Origin: Apostichopus japonicus
Lineage: Eukaryota > Echinodermata > Holothuroidea > Aspidochirotida > Stichopodidae
Direction: 5' to 3'
DNA: 64,000 bases
Assembly (NCBI RefSeq): GCF_037975245.1
Contig: NC_092567.1
Coordinates: 10,695,376 to 10,759,375, forward strand
Part shown: positions 26,774 through 40,514 of the stretch, in pieces
Layout of the letters: every line of letters begins with the position of its first letter
Position numbering within the stretch: position 1 is the stretch's first letter
Translations under genes and position numbers: made by a program
The notes under the pieces: generated by a model
Told to the model about the DNA's origin: nothing
Seen by the model: the letters and a program-made list of their open reading frames with translations, nothing else
The model's database searches: none

Positions 26774-28392
26774 CAGTGGCGTCACCAGACTTTTCAGTCT
26801 GGGCGGCACAGGGGGGGGGGGCACCAGCATTTGATGGGAGGGCACTTAGGTGGATACGGATTGCCGTCCGGGGGGAGGGGTCTAAGGGGAGGGGGGTGCC
26901 CTCCAGGTGCGGCGGAACGGGAAAAATATTGGGGGGGCTAATATGTAGAGACTATCTAAGCGGAGCGCCACCATCGGTTGGCGCAGAGCGTACAAGAAAA
27001 AAAACGGCACTTCCCGAGTGTTTTATGCTGCGAATACCTAGCCCTAAAATATGGGTCTCAAGCTTGTAATATCTCAGATTGCACGTAAAAGTCTGTAAAA
27101 ACATTGTAATTTGTATATTCGATGGTGTTTTAAGAGAGTAGCTATTACTCGTAGTGTACTCGCAAAGACGTTTTTGAGTGTAGTAAGGGAATGTTGGAGA
27201 ACTGGCTGAAATGAAGCAAGTCATTGGCCTAAGACGAAGTTGTGTTGCTCTTACCGGTACTCACACTCACTGCTTCCACTTTTCACGGGGCTTGAAGACG
27301 CGGTTGGGGTGACAATGTGGTCTATAGCCAGGGGACGGGCCGAGGGTCCCCCCAGCATTTACTAAAATTATTACACCTATATAGTATACGTGTGCATCGG
27401 GCAGATCGACAAGTATGCATTGAAAAATGGGCAGATGCACGTTTCGGAGCCTTGGTAAATATTGGGTGGGCTTATCATGCATTTGCCCCCTCAACTTTTT
27501 CATTGGGGGGCTGAGCCACATTTGATGCTAAATTCGATCTGGAGATATCTCCAGAAATTGCTATTTTTGAGGTAATGATTTTAACAAGGCGCAGAATTTT
27601 GCAGAGGATATGAACCACATGCTGTCGATATTATGCCTAACCCTATATCAATAGAACCTACATTTGTTGAATTAATGTGTGCATGACCCCCGACTCCTTT
27701 CTTGTCCTTCTCGTTTTCGCCCATTATCTATTAAGATGTAACAGGTTCCAGCATCGTTATTGCCCCCTATTAGGGATCTCACCACGCAATCCAAAGTTTG
27801 ATCACACATCGAGTATGGCTCAGTATGTAGGTGTGAACATTCGCCATTTGTTCCTACAAGCATCTGACCTCAAATGACCTCTGCACCCCTTACACAACAG
27901 GATTAATATATGGGTCCACAAATATTGGCAAGTATGGTGCCTGCGGACCCTCACATTCTCACATTTCGTCAGCTCCTAACCTGTCAACCTCAGACCAAGG
28001 CAACATATTGCAGTACCCTCCCTTCTCACAGTCATGTAGCTCGCGAAGCGGACGTGTATATCCGCTGGTATGGCGTGAGCACTGACACATTCGTTGCTAA
28101 TATCGACACCTGTTGTGATGGCGCGGGTTACGACTTCGATACCCGACGTTCAAGGATAAATTTTTTATTTTTTTCAAAGCTCATTTGAAGAAAATACGAA
28201 TTACTGTGCTTCTTTGTCCTTATGAAAAACCAACTCAGATGATGGGAGTTGAATATAACAAAACATATATATATATTTTTACCAACCCAAATCTCAGATG
28301 GGGGGCACTCGGGGGGGGGGGGGGCACTAGGTTTTCCAGGGGGGGGGGGGCACGTGCCCCCCTGCCCCCCCCCCCCATTGGCGGCGCCACTG
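26774..28392. mobile_element. Non-autonomous hAT element, copy 1 (1.6 kb)
   Basis: Ends are CAGTGGCGTCACC and its partner GGCGCCACTG, flanked by the exact 8-bp duplication CACCATGC (26766-26773 and 28393-28400). No transposase is encoded; frames inside are short and opposed. A closely similar copy occupies 56438-58535. It carries the hairpin core at 26965-26984, G/C homopolymers just inside both ends, and a long unique-looking middle (27050-28260) shared with copy 2. Copy 1 lacks the ~370-bp nested insertion found in copy 2 and about 90 further bases next to it. Confidence 0.9.
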
Positions 28393-28494
28393 CACCATGC
28401 TGACACAAGTTTTGGACATACTGAAATAAATCTCGACATATACGAAACGTTGGCGCGCGCCGAAGTGCCAAAATTATACACGACGTAAATATAG

Positions 28495-28700
28495 CATGTT
28501 GACATGACCAGTGTAGTACGTGTCATGCTGTTACAAGTTTTCGACATGCTGATGCTGATTTTGACATGTTGATAGACGCAATGGCATATTGTATTTTGTT
28601 TCGACATGTTCATATGGAGTTGTAACATGTTGATATCGAATTGTAACATGTTGATATCGAATTGGACATATATATATATTAACTTGGACACTTCACTTTC
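28495..28700. repeat. Degenerate ~23-bp tandem repeat (ACATGTTGATATCGAATTG)
   Basis: Near-perfect adjacent copies at about 28620-28670, with more diverged CGACATGTT-containing copies upstream. Short array with no coding support. Confidence 0.7.
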
Positions 28701-28840
28701 TTTTTCGACATTTATGGAACGTTTAGCTCTCCGTATGAGGCAATATTTTTATTCCGACAGAATAAAAGTGGAATATATCATTAGTGGGTATTTTGCATTG
28801 CTCTACACGTGATTCAGGAATAATATTGATTCAGGAACAA

Positions 28841-29255
28841 GGCGGAGTGTATAGCCTAGTGGTTAACGCCGGCGTCTCCCAGTCATGAGATCCCCGGTTC
28901 GATTCCCCGCCGACAGCAAGGTGTGTCGTCTGGCAAGGGTGTTGTTCAATAACAACTTCCCGACATGGACGTTAAATGGATGTGTGGCGAGAGATTGGCT
29001 TCGGTCAGCTTGCGAGTCTATAAGCCTCCATGGCTTCTTTCGCGAGTTCCTGCTTGCGGGAAGATCACATATACATAAATACATACATACATACATACAT
29101 ACACACATACATACATACATACATACATACACACATACATACATACATACATACATACATACATACACACATACATACATACATACATACATACATACAT
29201 ACATACATACATACATACATACATACATACATACATACATACATACATACATACA

Positions 29256-29284
<29 letters not shown>
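28841..29284 (+). mobile_element. tRNA-derived SINE with (ATAC)n tail
   Basis: Box A-like TAGCCTAGTGGTTAACGCC and box B-like CCGGTTCGATTCCCC sit about 30 bases apart at 28850-28912, as in a tRNA promoter. The anticodon arm does not fold properly, so it is not a functional tRNA. The body carries GGCTTCGGTCAGCTTGCGAG and GCTTCTTTCGCGAGTTCCTG. It ends in a long (CATA)n microsatellite (about 29075-29284). A second copy with the same body lies at 51171-51445. The Tyr-Val-Cys-Met and His-Thr-Tyr-Ile frames in the tail are repeat artefacts. Confidence 0.8.
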
Positions 29285-29286
<2 letters not shown>

Positions 29287-31190
29287 TGACATGCGAGTAA
29301 ACATCCGGTAAGATTAGCATAACAATACGAGTAAAATTCCATTCTGAATGGGAAGAAAACCGCAGATGGCTTTAGCTTTGTGTAACATTCCAGGGACAGA
29401 TGTTCTGTTAGTGATACAGTAATGTATTAAGATAGCTTGAATAGGATAGTTGCTCGTGCATTAAATCCAACATAAGCAATTGAACGTACGGGAAATGCTG
29501 GTGATAGTTTAATCATTAAGTTAAATAATATTTACTTTTAATTAAAAAAAATATGCAACCTCAATTAAAAGACACTGCAACCTTCTCATCGTGCTCTACA
29601 TCCATGGAAATGCTGTACTTATTATTGTCGTTGAATCAATATCCCAGGATTTTACCATGTGAATATTTCGCAATCATTTTGTATTCCAAACTGCTGTACC
29701 ATAATTCAGGATCAATAGTTTTCAGAGACCTGCATCTTTTCGTGGGCTGAGAAAAAGATTCCTCATGGAGGAGGATTAATTTTTTGAGAGGACCACTATG
29801 GTTTTATACCGGGATACACTTTAAACGATAGCATAACGATAATTCTTATCAGGTGGTGAAGTTTGTACGCAATTTTACCTTCCTGACTTCCCGACAGTAT
29901 TGGAGATTAACAAATGTCGGAAGACTTGTCACGTTCATCACTCGTCATCTCATGTGAATACACATTCCAATGAAAATCTTTGCTAATATTAATAAACTGG
30001 AATAAACGGTACACGAACAACAATTTACTTCTCAAATTTAAAGATTTATGTTATCGTTACATCAACAACCAGAAACACAACCCAGAATTAAAACAAAATT
30101 GAACTTGGCCAGCCTGAATTTTCTTAAAAAATGAAGCAACTTATAATTACATTTGTTATAAGAAAGTTTAATAAATCAAATACCAGAAAACGTAACCCCT
30201 GATGTAAACAACAACATGGCAGCTGTTTGAAGTTACTGTCAAATTAGTTCTGCAGTAGCTGTTAATTTTAAAAAGGATAGAGGATAAATGTCAACGCCGT
30301 TCCTGATATATCGATATGAGAGGAACAAACATACCGCTGATACCGGTCAAAAAGTAAAATAGCGGCTTAACAATTAACAGCCTAAATTGTTATGTGGTTA
30401 AAATAATGTTTTGGACATCCTCCGATGGTCAATCACCAATCCCAATCTACCCCCCCCCCAAAAAAAAAAAGGTGCATTGTGTATGACAATAGTCCTTCAC
30501 TTTCTTGATAGAGACGGAATTATTTAGTGCAGTCATTGTCTATCATTTGTGTTGAATACCTAGAACCAGAAAAAATACACCCTCACCTGTGCGTAATTAA
30601 GGTAAATTAGTTATTATTTCCGGAAAAAAATCGTTTCTTGTTTTCTAAATCAGAGCCAAACCTAACTTGATATTACGAACGATTTAAACTTTGTATCAAA
30701 CGAACAATGTCACGCTAATGTAATTAATCGCCGTTCATTGTTTTACGTAATTCAATAGTATTAAGTAACTACCGCCAATAGAATGGTCTAAATAATCTCT
30801 TCACTAATGGTAATAGCAAACTTTCTGCATGAAGATATAATGTCCAGGCTAGCACAATTACTGTAGAGTTGATTTTCATTGATATGTTTAAAGCACCACT
30901 GTAGTTTATACCTACCTCTATTTTTCATTTTTCTCTTCGAAATTTCTTGACCAACCTTTATAATTCCTTTAATTATCAGAATTAATTATGCCACAATTGA
31001 ATATAAATTGCTGTCATGGTTGAAATAGAAATCCCCAAGTTATTATTCAATAGAACCATCATAAAAAAAATGATTTTTTTGTAATCCATTTACAGGGATT
31101 AAACAGCAACCATTAACGCATGCGCGCATTTAAGGACATTTCCCCTCTTTTGCTCATACTGCTTCTTAAGAATATGATATATTATTGGGT
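29285..31190. other. AT-rich non-coding stretch
   Basis: No supported gene. A C9/A10 junction is present at 30450-30470. Short frames only. Confidence 0.5.
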
Positions 31191-31545
31191 TGCCGGACAA
31201 ATACCCCCAGGACATATACCCCCGGACCTATACCCCCGGACTCATTCCACCGGGACAAGTACCCACCCGGACAATCACCCCCGGACAAAAACCCCCGAGG
31301 ACGAATACCTCCGAGGACAACTACCCCCGGACAAATACCCCCCGGACTCATACACCCGGGACAAATACCCCCCGGACATACACCACCGAGGACAAATACC
31401 CCCGAGGATAAGTACCCCCAGACAACTACCCCCGGGACAACTACCCCCCGGACATACACCAACGAGGACAAATACCCCCGAGGACAATTAACCCCAGAAA
31501 TTACCTCCGGGAAAACTCTACCCGCACAAATACACCGGCACAGAT
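31191..31545. repeat. CCCCCGGACAAATA minisatellite
   Basis: About 20 copies of a 14-18-bp unit such as GGACAAATACCCCCGA. Most frames on both strands stay open (Pro/Thr/Tyr-rich or Gly/Val-rich), the expected consequence of a stop-poor repeat, so I do not call a gene. Confidence 0.9.
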
Positions 31546-33720
31546 ACCTCACTCAGGTTACTACCCGAACTAAACCAGATTACGCCCCAGACCCTCCCCC
31601 CCCCCACCACGAGCCCGTTAACCAAGCGGACCTTTGGCTGGTGAGAGGGATAAAGTAAAAATTGGTCGTGCTGTCCTATAAATTGTTCATCAGTGTTTAA
31701 ATACGAACTTATGTCAATGTTCTAGAGAGAGGACAAGGAAGGGGGGGGGGGTGGATCACAACTGTTCTTGTAGTTAATGTGATTAGATTTACGTGTATAT
31801 TGTATATCGTCAAAGCATTCCAGCACGCACGTTACGATGAATTGATTTGTCAGTTTTCAAGATCAACTTAAAATTTGTGACCAAGAAAAGTAAGTTTTGT
31901 CATGGCAGGTGATTCCAGGAGTCACCAGATGCTCATTGAATTTCGATTTATATTGAAATGGTTCACTGCAGGGCGATGGAATCGGGTCGGAATTTGAGAA
32001 CCTTTTCCACACTGTTGTGTGAAAATTGCAAATGTACCCATTTCATTAATTAATGGAAAAGTGACGTTTTTTTTGTTCAATTTACATGGTTTGTTGTTGA
32101 GAAATTAATAAATATGCGATTAAAAGTGCTCTTTTGAATGAAAATATTCAAGAACTGGCATTTGCGGTAGAGAACTCACAGAGGGTCCGTTTGGTCGGAA
32201 CGTTTTTAAGTTATTCTGTGGTTGCCCCATTAAAAGTCACAAGTCCCACAGCTTTTAGAAGTTTGTGAGTCCACTCCCCCTCAAAAAAATAAATAAACAC
32301 GACCCACCAAAATTAAACCCTCATGTTCCACCATCATGGATCCATAGTTTCAGATTTACCAACCATAAAAGCGTGTCCTTCATTATTGGATTGACAATGG
32401 TTTGTGGTCTTCCAAAAATTTCTATGTTATTATTTGATGTCTGATCAATAAAAAGACATGGATTTTTATTTTTTATTTTAAGTCAGTGTGTGAATACACG
32501 TTATACAGGACAATGTGTAGTTTGATACATAAATATCGTAGTAATTCCAAACCTGACCATTCCTTGATATTAACATATAACATCATCTACGCAACTCCTG
32601 TATTGAGATTTAGAGAGGGTCCCGTCATCCTACGGTCAAAGTTAAATTGATGTGATGACGTCGAAAGATTTCAATGCATTGCTACAAATTGCACAGTATA
32701 AAATTATTCATTTCTATTAGCTAGTGGCATTGATCGTTTGTTCAAATGAAGTTTGGATGATGTTCAAATGTTGTACATTTCCTTATTTGACATAGTATGG
32801 TCAAGCAAATCACCGTGTAAGATGTTATAATTCATCTAAGAAAATCACAAATCAGCTATGTTTAAGATATCATAGACCAGAGGTGTCAGATAGGTCCTGC
32901 GTGTATGTGTGCGGGTGTGGTGGAGATTGAGTGAGGTAGATTAATGGAGAAGTTAATGATATACTCATTACATATTACAACATTAGTTACAACCAAAGAA
33001 AGACAATACATTGTTATTGACTTACACCTTCAGAGTAAATTTCTAACAATTTATTTTACAATGTGGTACTGTCGTTATTTATAAATACAAACACTCCTTT
33101 TATTTGATATGTCTGAATGAACTCAAGTATATTTGAGAATGATGAGTTGTAGAGGTAGGATTAAATCATTTGTAATATTTAAGGCATTAATTAGTTACGA
33201 CCACACAAAGAATCAAACTATTTCGCTCTTAGTCGATTTCATATATTTCAATCTAATGTTATCGACTAATATACTTTCAAGTTATTCCTAGTACTTTAAT
33301 TTGATGTTATGCTGTTTTTTTGTTAAAAACAATGTATATCAAGAGTTTTTTTTCAGTGACGACCACCAAACTATAACGTCTCTGCTATATTGGATGTACA
33401 ACTGCGGTTAATATTGTTTTGTCTTTAAAGGCAATTTATTTTACGTTATGCTATTTAAGTTATTTGAAAGAAAATTAAAATATTTGAATTTCACAAGGAA
33501 CGTCTTTTTTTCTAAAGAACACCGCGTAAGACTCCTAAATAACGCCATATTTACAGAGAAACAACACACAATATGTTAGCTAACTAATTACTAATTAAAA
33601 ACTAATTTGTAACTTAAGAGAAAATAATCATTTCAAATTAACCATTAACCACTTCCATTTCCCACTCCTTCTATAATCTATGAACATGCCTGTTACGTCA
33701 CTGCTTTACTTTGATTGTAT
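31546..33720. other. AT-rich non-coding stretch
   Basis: No supported gene or mobile element. A G11 run lies at 31741-31751. Confidence 0.5.
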
Positions 33721-33726
33721 AGTAAT

Positions 33727-34010
33727 CAGGTGCGTATCCAGGGGGGGGGGCGTTGGAGGCGCGCGCCCCCCGGGTAAGAAAAAGAGAAGAGAAAAAAAAA
33801 GAGAAGAAAAAAGGAAAAAAGAGGGGAAAAAAGAGGAGGAGGAGAGGAAGGAAGGGAAAAGAAAAAGAAGAAAGAGAGAAAAAGGAGAAAAAGAGGGAGT
33901 AAAAGCAAAACGCGAAGACACCGGGAACAGAAAGAAGAACAGTGACATCATTACAGCGCTGAAGGGTAGCCAGTGACGGATCAATGATTTCGTAAAAGTG
34001 TGACTCACCC
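33727..34010. mobile_element. Repeat starting CAGGTGCGTATCCAGG with polypurine tract, copy 1
   Basis: Begins with a terminus-like CAGGTGCGTATCCAGG, then a G run, CGCGCGCCCCCCGGGTAA and ~130 bases of AG-only sequence. ATTACAGCGCTGAA and GGGTAGCCAGTGAC follow. The same order occurs at 55180-55425. Complementary termini (CCTGGATACGCGCCTG) occur at 35858-35873 and 59303-59318, but flanking bases do not form an 8-bp duplication with this end, so the element limits are unresolved. Confidence 0.55.
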
Positions 34011-34179
34011 TACCCCTCACACCGACAACTCCATTTTTTGACGTTTCCATTTTCCTCTCTCACTAATGATCTATATATATACTATATATGGTCTATCATA
34101 ACGTGTGTGTAGAATTATGTTATGAAACCAACTGTGGCTGGTCTCGAACTCGACCGTGTCGTCGGGGAACATGACTCAT

Positions 34180-34434
34180 TTTGGGATGGGGGCGACCGCC
34201 CGCCCCCCCCCTCCCTATTCAGCATTTTTATAAATGATATCGCTAAGTAATTTCAAAATAGAAAGTGCTTAGAGGCAACTTACAAGGCCTGGGAAGTGTC
34301 ATTTCCAGCGATCTGGGAGACATTTTCGGCCAAAATTTGCTTGTACGCTTCGCGCCAACCTATGGTGGCGCTACGCTTAGTTAATTTGCCTACAGGCTTC
34401 GCCCCTCCCTTGGCAAATTCCTCGCTACGCGTCT
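34180..34434. mobile_element. Truncated copy of the 3408-3668 MITE, opposite orientation
   Basis: Aligns by eye with the reverse complement of the 3408-3668 element. It shares GGCCTGGGAAGTG, TTTTCGGCCAAAATTT, the hairpin core (34352-34371) and GCTACGCGTCTG at the right end. TTCGAATT directly follows. The duplicated sequence at 58708 shows TTCGAATTTGTAA uninterrupted at the same site, which supports insertion here. The left terminus and its duplication copy are not recognisable. Confidence 0.6.
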
Positions 34435-34435
34435 G

Positions 34436-35873
34436 TTCGAATTTGTAACGCAAACAGCAGATATCACACCTTATCAGTGAGCATGAAAATGGCGTTCCAG
34501 GATGAAAAGCCTCAAAACTGTCCGAACAAATAACCAAAAATTTTCGAACGCGAAGCGCGCGTTCAACGTGTTCATGTCAATATCATATAAGCAAGCATCG
34601 GTTATTACATCGCATGCCATCATGTACCGTACGGTCCGTTCAAATTGCGCAGTACACCGCGGGATGCTAATGTAAACAACGGCATGTCTCATGTAGATGT
34701 ATAAAAAGCATGGAGGTCCAATTATGTCAAAACTCTCTTTTACATTTGTAATGGCGAATTAGGACCTGCACCCCCGCCGCGCAGTGGCGAAGCGTCCATA
34801 TGGTCAGGGAGGGCGGATGCCCCCCCCCCCCCTGACGGACTCAAAAGGACTGCTGGCGCCTTTTTCAGCTCTTTACCACTTTTTACTTATTCTAGATTAT
34901 TGACTTTTTTATTGCGCTCTCATCTACTTATTGACATTTGTCACATTTTGTTGGTGTAATTTGGCGATGACACCTTATTCTTCGTTGATCTGCAAATTAG
35001 CCAGGCCCGGAAAGGGTCATTTCCGGCGATCTAGGGAGTATCTTTACTCAAAAAATTTCTGTACGCTACGCGCCAACCAGTGGTGGCGCTCCGCTTAGAT
35101 AGTGTCGAAAGCGCCCCTTCAGACCATTCTCGCCACTCCTGACCAATACCCCTAGCTCCGCCACTGCCGCCGCGCCTCCTACGCCTATGTGTGTAGTGTT
35201 AGGTTTCGGAAATATCTGCTATTTTTTCATTTCCTTCAACCAAGTTTTATAATAGCCGTTATAACAGGTTTTAATATTTCTACACCAATAAATTAATTGT
35301 GTCTGAATTTTTCAAAATTTCTGACCAACATTCTACATCACACTTCCCTCTACTCGTGCAATTTTGACCGGTCTGTTAGGGGTTGAAGGAAGGTTTTTCT
35401 ATATTGGTTGTCCATAGATGAAATTTTGTACAACATTATGGGTATGTTTTGAAGTGAGTTTATTCACGAGAAATGTGAATTTTCAAATTCTGAACAAATA
35501 TGGGGCTTAAAACCTTGAAAAGTGGGGCTGACGGGTATTGTGGGCCGCGACGTGGAATCACCTACAAAAGCAAAGACCCACAGGAGATGCGATCAGGTCG
35601 AACATGATGTGTGCCGGGTTGACAATCTTCAAAAAGGTTATGGATGGAAAAAAAAACTATAAAAAAAACTAAAATATCTAATACTTGGTTCTCAGGCAAA
35701 AGTGTACATCTGGTTGGTCATTTCAAGCCCGAGAAGTGCCGTTTCCGGTGATCTGGGGGGTTTCAAAACAAGAAATTTTCTTGTACGCTGCGCGCCAGCC
35801 GATGGTGGCGCTCCGCTTAGATAGTAATTCGCCCCCCCCCCCCCCGGGTTTGAAAATCCTGGATACGCGCCTG
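34436..35873. repeat. Dispersed repeat A, interrupted by a MITE
   Basis: Matches 58708-59318 by eye: AGCAGATATCACACC at 34456, AACCAAGTTTTATAATAGCC near 35238 and ATTTTGTACAACATTATGGG near 35421. It ends with a hairpin core and the terminus CCTGGATACGCGCCTG. It is broken by a hAT MITE at 34782-35166 and by unshared sequence from about 34530 to 34781. No coding potential is seen. Confidence 0.65.
34782..35166. mobile_element. hAT-type MITE (385 bp)
   Basis: Termini are CAGTGGCGAAGC and its partner GCTCCGCCACTG. An exact 8-bp duplication CCGCCGCG lies at 34774-34781 and 35167-35174. It encodes no protein. Inside are a C14 run near the left end and the hairpin core at 35070-35089 next to GGCGATCTAGGGAG, the block also present in the other family members. 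Confidence 0.88.
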
Positions 35874-38800
35874 GTAATAGATTCTGCTTGGGAACACACC
35901 CATCCATTCCTGCTATAGGAGTTCATGTAATATATAAGTTATCTCATAATTGTTGTTTGAGGTATTTTACAATAAAAAACGAATGACACATAGCCTGTTC
36001 TAATTTAACGTGTTCAGTCCAAGCTAAAGCTGTAATCTCATGAGCATATCACTGGATTGTAAAATAAGATTCAACTCAAGTCAGCAATGTTCATTTCCAA
36101 TTAATATAATTATTGGTCTAGCTATAAATGTTCCCTATACATACATAACATAATAATACATGACTGTAGTGCTTAATAAGTCATTGAATGGATGAATAAT
36201 AGAAAATAAAGATGTTTTCAAAACACCTGATTCGTTTGATGAAGGTGCAAGAATGCATGTTTCGTACTGTTATTGTTTCTTTCTGATATCTTTTTATCTT
36301 TCTATTTTCTATCATATCAACTATCGTTATATTTATGGTGAAGTAAGAACTCATGATTGCTACTAATTAAATGTTGTCTTCAATTTCACATCTTCGAGTC
36401 GGTCGATTCCGATCAACGAATACAAAGACGTGTTTTCATCATCTGCATCGTCTGCAGAAACAAAAATAATGTACATCACGTGATATTTCGCAAGTAATGT
36501 ACATATTGGCAATGTCTTTCCCCGCACCGTGGGTTTTTCTTAACAGTATTTACATGTTTCAAAGTTCACAAAACTTGTTGTTGACATTGTGTAAATATAT
36601 CTTTATTGCTTACAATAAGAGGAGAAGATAAGGTGACTAGGTTATATAGTAGTCAGCTGAAAAAGACTAGCCCATCAGCGACAAGCAGTTTTGATATAGT
36701 CGCTGATATTTACCTGTGACATTGATCAAACAAGTCACCCTCGGTACGTTTATTTTATTGAAAAACCGTAAATTGGTACCTGGTACAAGACACGGATCCG
36801 GAAACGGGCGGGAGGTTGGGGGTGTACTTGTAGTTATTTGCAAAACCTTCCGTGTAGACCTAATTATAGACCTTTATGCTTCAAAGTACCAATCTTCACG
36901 TCTAAAATGTTACTTTTCTTAGGAGCCTTTTCCAAAACTTGAATTCACCCAAGCCGATTGACATCCTTCACACAGTTAACTTGAAATTACCATAAAAGCG
37001 ATCAGTATTTGTCTCTTAACATGCTAGAGAAGTCGAATAATGGTCACCCATGTCCATTATGCATTGCTCTGCTACCCTAATATCATTCCCCTATTTGACA
37101 CATTATATTGTCTATTTATCCATTATTACTGTCTTGGTAGTCTTTGAGTACTTTTGAAAACATTTATTGAATTTAAACTATTGACATGCTTCCATTCATT
37201 AAAATCCTGTTCAGAATAAAAGAGAAAAGAGTAAGTAGTTTTGGTGGCTGGAACTGGACTGATCTGCTTTACAAATCTAGAAGTGTGTCTAGCTTGATCA
37301 ATTGTAATTATATTTTTAATATGATGTAAATATTCACTTCTATAGTCCCATTGTAAAATGTACATCATGAGTCATTGTTACACGTTATTGATATGATATT
37401 ACTGCCATATGTATTTCATAAAGTTATTAATTGTAACATATTGGCACGAGCAACGTCACTCATACATAAATCTTGTATAAACATGGCTGATAGCTGTGAT
37501 GTTTGATTGAAAATGGTGGAACGAACAATCGGTGTCCCTGGGGGTCCCTGGATTTTGGGGGTCCCTGTTTATTGGTGTCCCGGTTCAATGGACTGCCTGA
37601 CCCGCCTCAATCTACGCCTCTGCTTCGTTATAGAAGTTCACCCTGCGTGTTCGTATGATTGTTAGCGTTGTGCTTCTACGCCATCGTATTATTTAAATGC
37701 AGAGTTTTGTCATGCACAGATAACGCACGTTAGAATCAACAGTCTGAACTCTAGTAGGACTTATACGACAGCATCCTCGGGTACAACACTGCATAGGCTT
37801 ATTGAAATAAAATGGTTTATTGGTCCTATTTATTTTAAAAAGAACTCCCACCATTTTCTACAATGTATAAAATAGACAAGGGATATAATGAAATATGAAC
37901 AATAAAAAAATAATAGTTCCAGTGGCGTAATCTGTTAAGTCGGAACACTTATGAAGCACACAGACTACGGAAAATTGTGTGCAATTCTTCATTTTCAAGT
38001 TAGTGTATTACGTTAAATGTCTCTAACAATAGTTTCTGAGTATCCTTCAATCGTTTTGGAAGCTTTTGCACTATACTATCCCCTAAACGGAATGTGATTT
38101 TGTTCTTACGCTCACAGGCACATTCATAATATCCAACCCAACCTCGTGTGAATCCTCAGATTTAAAGAAGGAAACAACTGTGCCATTGTTCAAGTATTTC
38201 CAAGTTGCAATATAGTATGTGGTTCCTTCTTTTTTATTTCCTTCCAGTATACATATACCATTTATAGAGAGGAGTCATATAATACCTCAACAAGAAGAAT
38301 AACTAATATAAAAGTTGATCTTTTTTAAGATGATAGGATATCATATCAAATACATGTACACATACAAAAGTAAATACATAAAATGATACAACAAACAGAC
38401 TTCAACAAACAGTCCAAGCATTAACTAATATAAAAGGCGAAAATATGTTAAGATGCCAGGATATCATATATAAAATACATCTACATATACAAAAGTTAAT
38501 AATAAAACAATAAAACAAACAGACTACAACATACATTCTTAGAGCTCGTATGGAATGTATAAAGCAGTAAGGTAAATACATGAGTTTGTGTAAACTTACG
38601 TTCGGTATTTTGTGTTTTTTTTAGAGATTTTTGCTCGATTTGTGCAGGAGACTTTTTAGTACAGTATACATAAGGTGATGCTAATCACTGTAAAGCTTAT
38701 TAGCCATTTCTGTATACTCAGTTCTTGCAGCAGCATTTCCTTTTTCTAAAAGTATATTATAACTTAATTAAATATTGCTGGTGTGTATTGAAGAAATTTA

Positions 38801-39500
38801 ATTATTCTTTCTGTGCGTTTTGCAATGTAAAGTGGTACCAGACAGGCACTGCATATATCACATGTGCCAGGGTAGAATAATAGTATTGACAATATTTCCT
38901 TAGCATTTTGGTAAAAGAAGGACACAACGTCAGCCACACTAGTTATTATATAATATACTTTTATTAATACCTTGATACATTGCAAGAAAAGGTCAAACTG
39001 TCGTCGCTGTATACTCCCAGTACTCAGGTTTGGATGTTCTCGCCACCTCAGATCCAATAATAATACGTTGCGATCTTGACAGAATGAGACCTTCATGTTT
39101 TATGGTTTTATTTTCAAAAACAAATTTCTTTCATTTTCGGGGATTATAAAGTCTTGCGGTCATATGTTGGAACTATGTCAATTACAGAACACTGATACTT
39201 TTATTGGTCAGTTTGGTCAGATAAAGGTAGTTATAAGTAAGGCTAGAGTAATGTTCGTGATAAACAAAGCCGCCAACAGCTAACAGAAACCGTACTTCTT
39301 TAGGGAGATGTTACATGTTAACGTTTCTTTATATATGAAACTGAAAACTGGAGGAAGTCTAAAGTGGAAATATGCCGTAGTTTGCATGTTTTAATTTGTC
39401 ATAATACTGGTATTTATTTATTTATTTAATTGTATGTATAAAATTATATTTTATTTTTCTGGTGGAGGATCTCCAAACTCCCACCACATAACAGCAAGCT
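35874..39500. other. AT-rich non-coding stretch
   Basis: No recognised gene. The longest frame (110 codons, minus strand, 38764-39096) starts in ordinary AT-rich sequence and has no family resemblance I can name, though it contains CDICSACL. A small repeat of GGGGGTCCCTG occurs at 37535-37570. A lone hAT-like terminus CAGTGGCGTAATC at 37921 has no partner I can match. Confidence 0.45.
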
Positions 39501-39501
39501 T

Positions 39502-40167
39502 CAATAACCTAGTACAGTCCTCCTACTCTATCAAGTAAAGTCCCCCTACTCTATAATGTACAGTCCCCCTACACAATAAAGTAGAGTCCCCTTCTCTATG
39601 AAGTACAGTCCCCCTTCTCTATAAACTAAAGTCTCCATACTCTATGAAGTACAGTTCCCATACTCTGTAAAGTAAAGTCCCGTACTCTATAAAGTACAGT
39701 CCTCCGACTTTATCAAGTAAAGTCCCCTACTCTAAAATGTAGAGTCCCTCTACTCCAAAAATTAGAGTCCCCCTACTTTATAAAGTACAGTCCCCCTACT
39801 CTATAAAGAACATGATTCCTACCCTATAAGGTACAGTCCCCCTACTCTATAAAGTACAGTCCTCCTACTCTATCAAGTCAAGTCCACCTACTCTATAAGG
39901 TACAGTCCCCCTACTCAATAAAGTAGAGTCCCATTCTCTATGAAGTACAATTCCCCTTCTCTATAAAGTAAAGTCTCCGTACTCTGTGAAGTACAGTAAC
40001 CATACTCTGTAAAGTACAGTCCTCCAACTCTATTAAGTAAAGTCCCCCTATTCTACAATGTACAGTCCCCCTTCTCTATAAAGTACATTCCACTTCTCTA
40101 TGAAGTACAGTCCCCCTTCTCTATAAACTAAAGTCTCCCTACTCTATGAAGTACAATCACCCTACTC
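39502..40167. repeat. ~20-bp minisatellite (CTCTATAAAGTACAGTCCCC), left block
   Basis: About 33 tandem copies of CTACTCTATAAAGTACAGTC-type units, with CTCTATGAAGTACAGTCC and CTCTATAAACTAAAGTCT variants. It continues at 41100-42490 beyond the (AAT)n and the dispersed repeat, showing that those inserted into one array. Confidence 0.95.

Positions 40168-40514
<347 letters not shown>

Noticed and set aside
28841-28920. Functional tRNA gene
   Set aside because: Box A and box B are good but the anticodon arm does not fold with a 7-base loop, and the body continues into SINE sequence with a microsatellite tail.
28863-29342. Tyr-Val-Cys-Met and Ile-His-Thr-Tyr repeat proteins
   Set aside because: Translation of the (ATAC)n tail of a SINE in several frames.
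31120-31658. Long overlapping Pro/Thr/Tyr-rich open frames on both strands
   Set aside because: They come from a stop-poor 14-18-bp minisatellite. Frames on both strands stay open together and there is no splice, start or conservation signal.
33727-35873. One 2.1 kb element between CAGGTGCGTATCCAGG and CCTGGATACGCGCCTG
   Set aside because: The ends are complementary, but the flanks ATAGTAAT and GTAATAGA do not form an 8-bp duplication and the interior mixes several repeats. Left as separate partial repeats.
38764-39096. 110-codon minus-strand frame containing CDICSACL
   Set aside because: I recognise no family, and the frame has no supporting splice or conservation signal. Mentioned only in the spacer entry.
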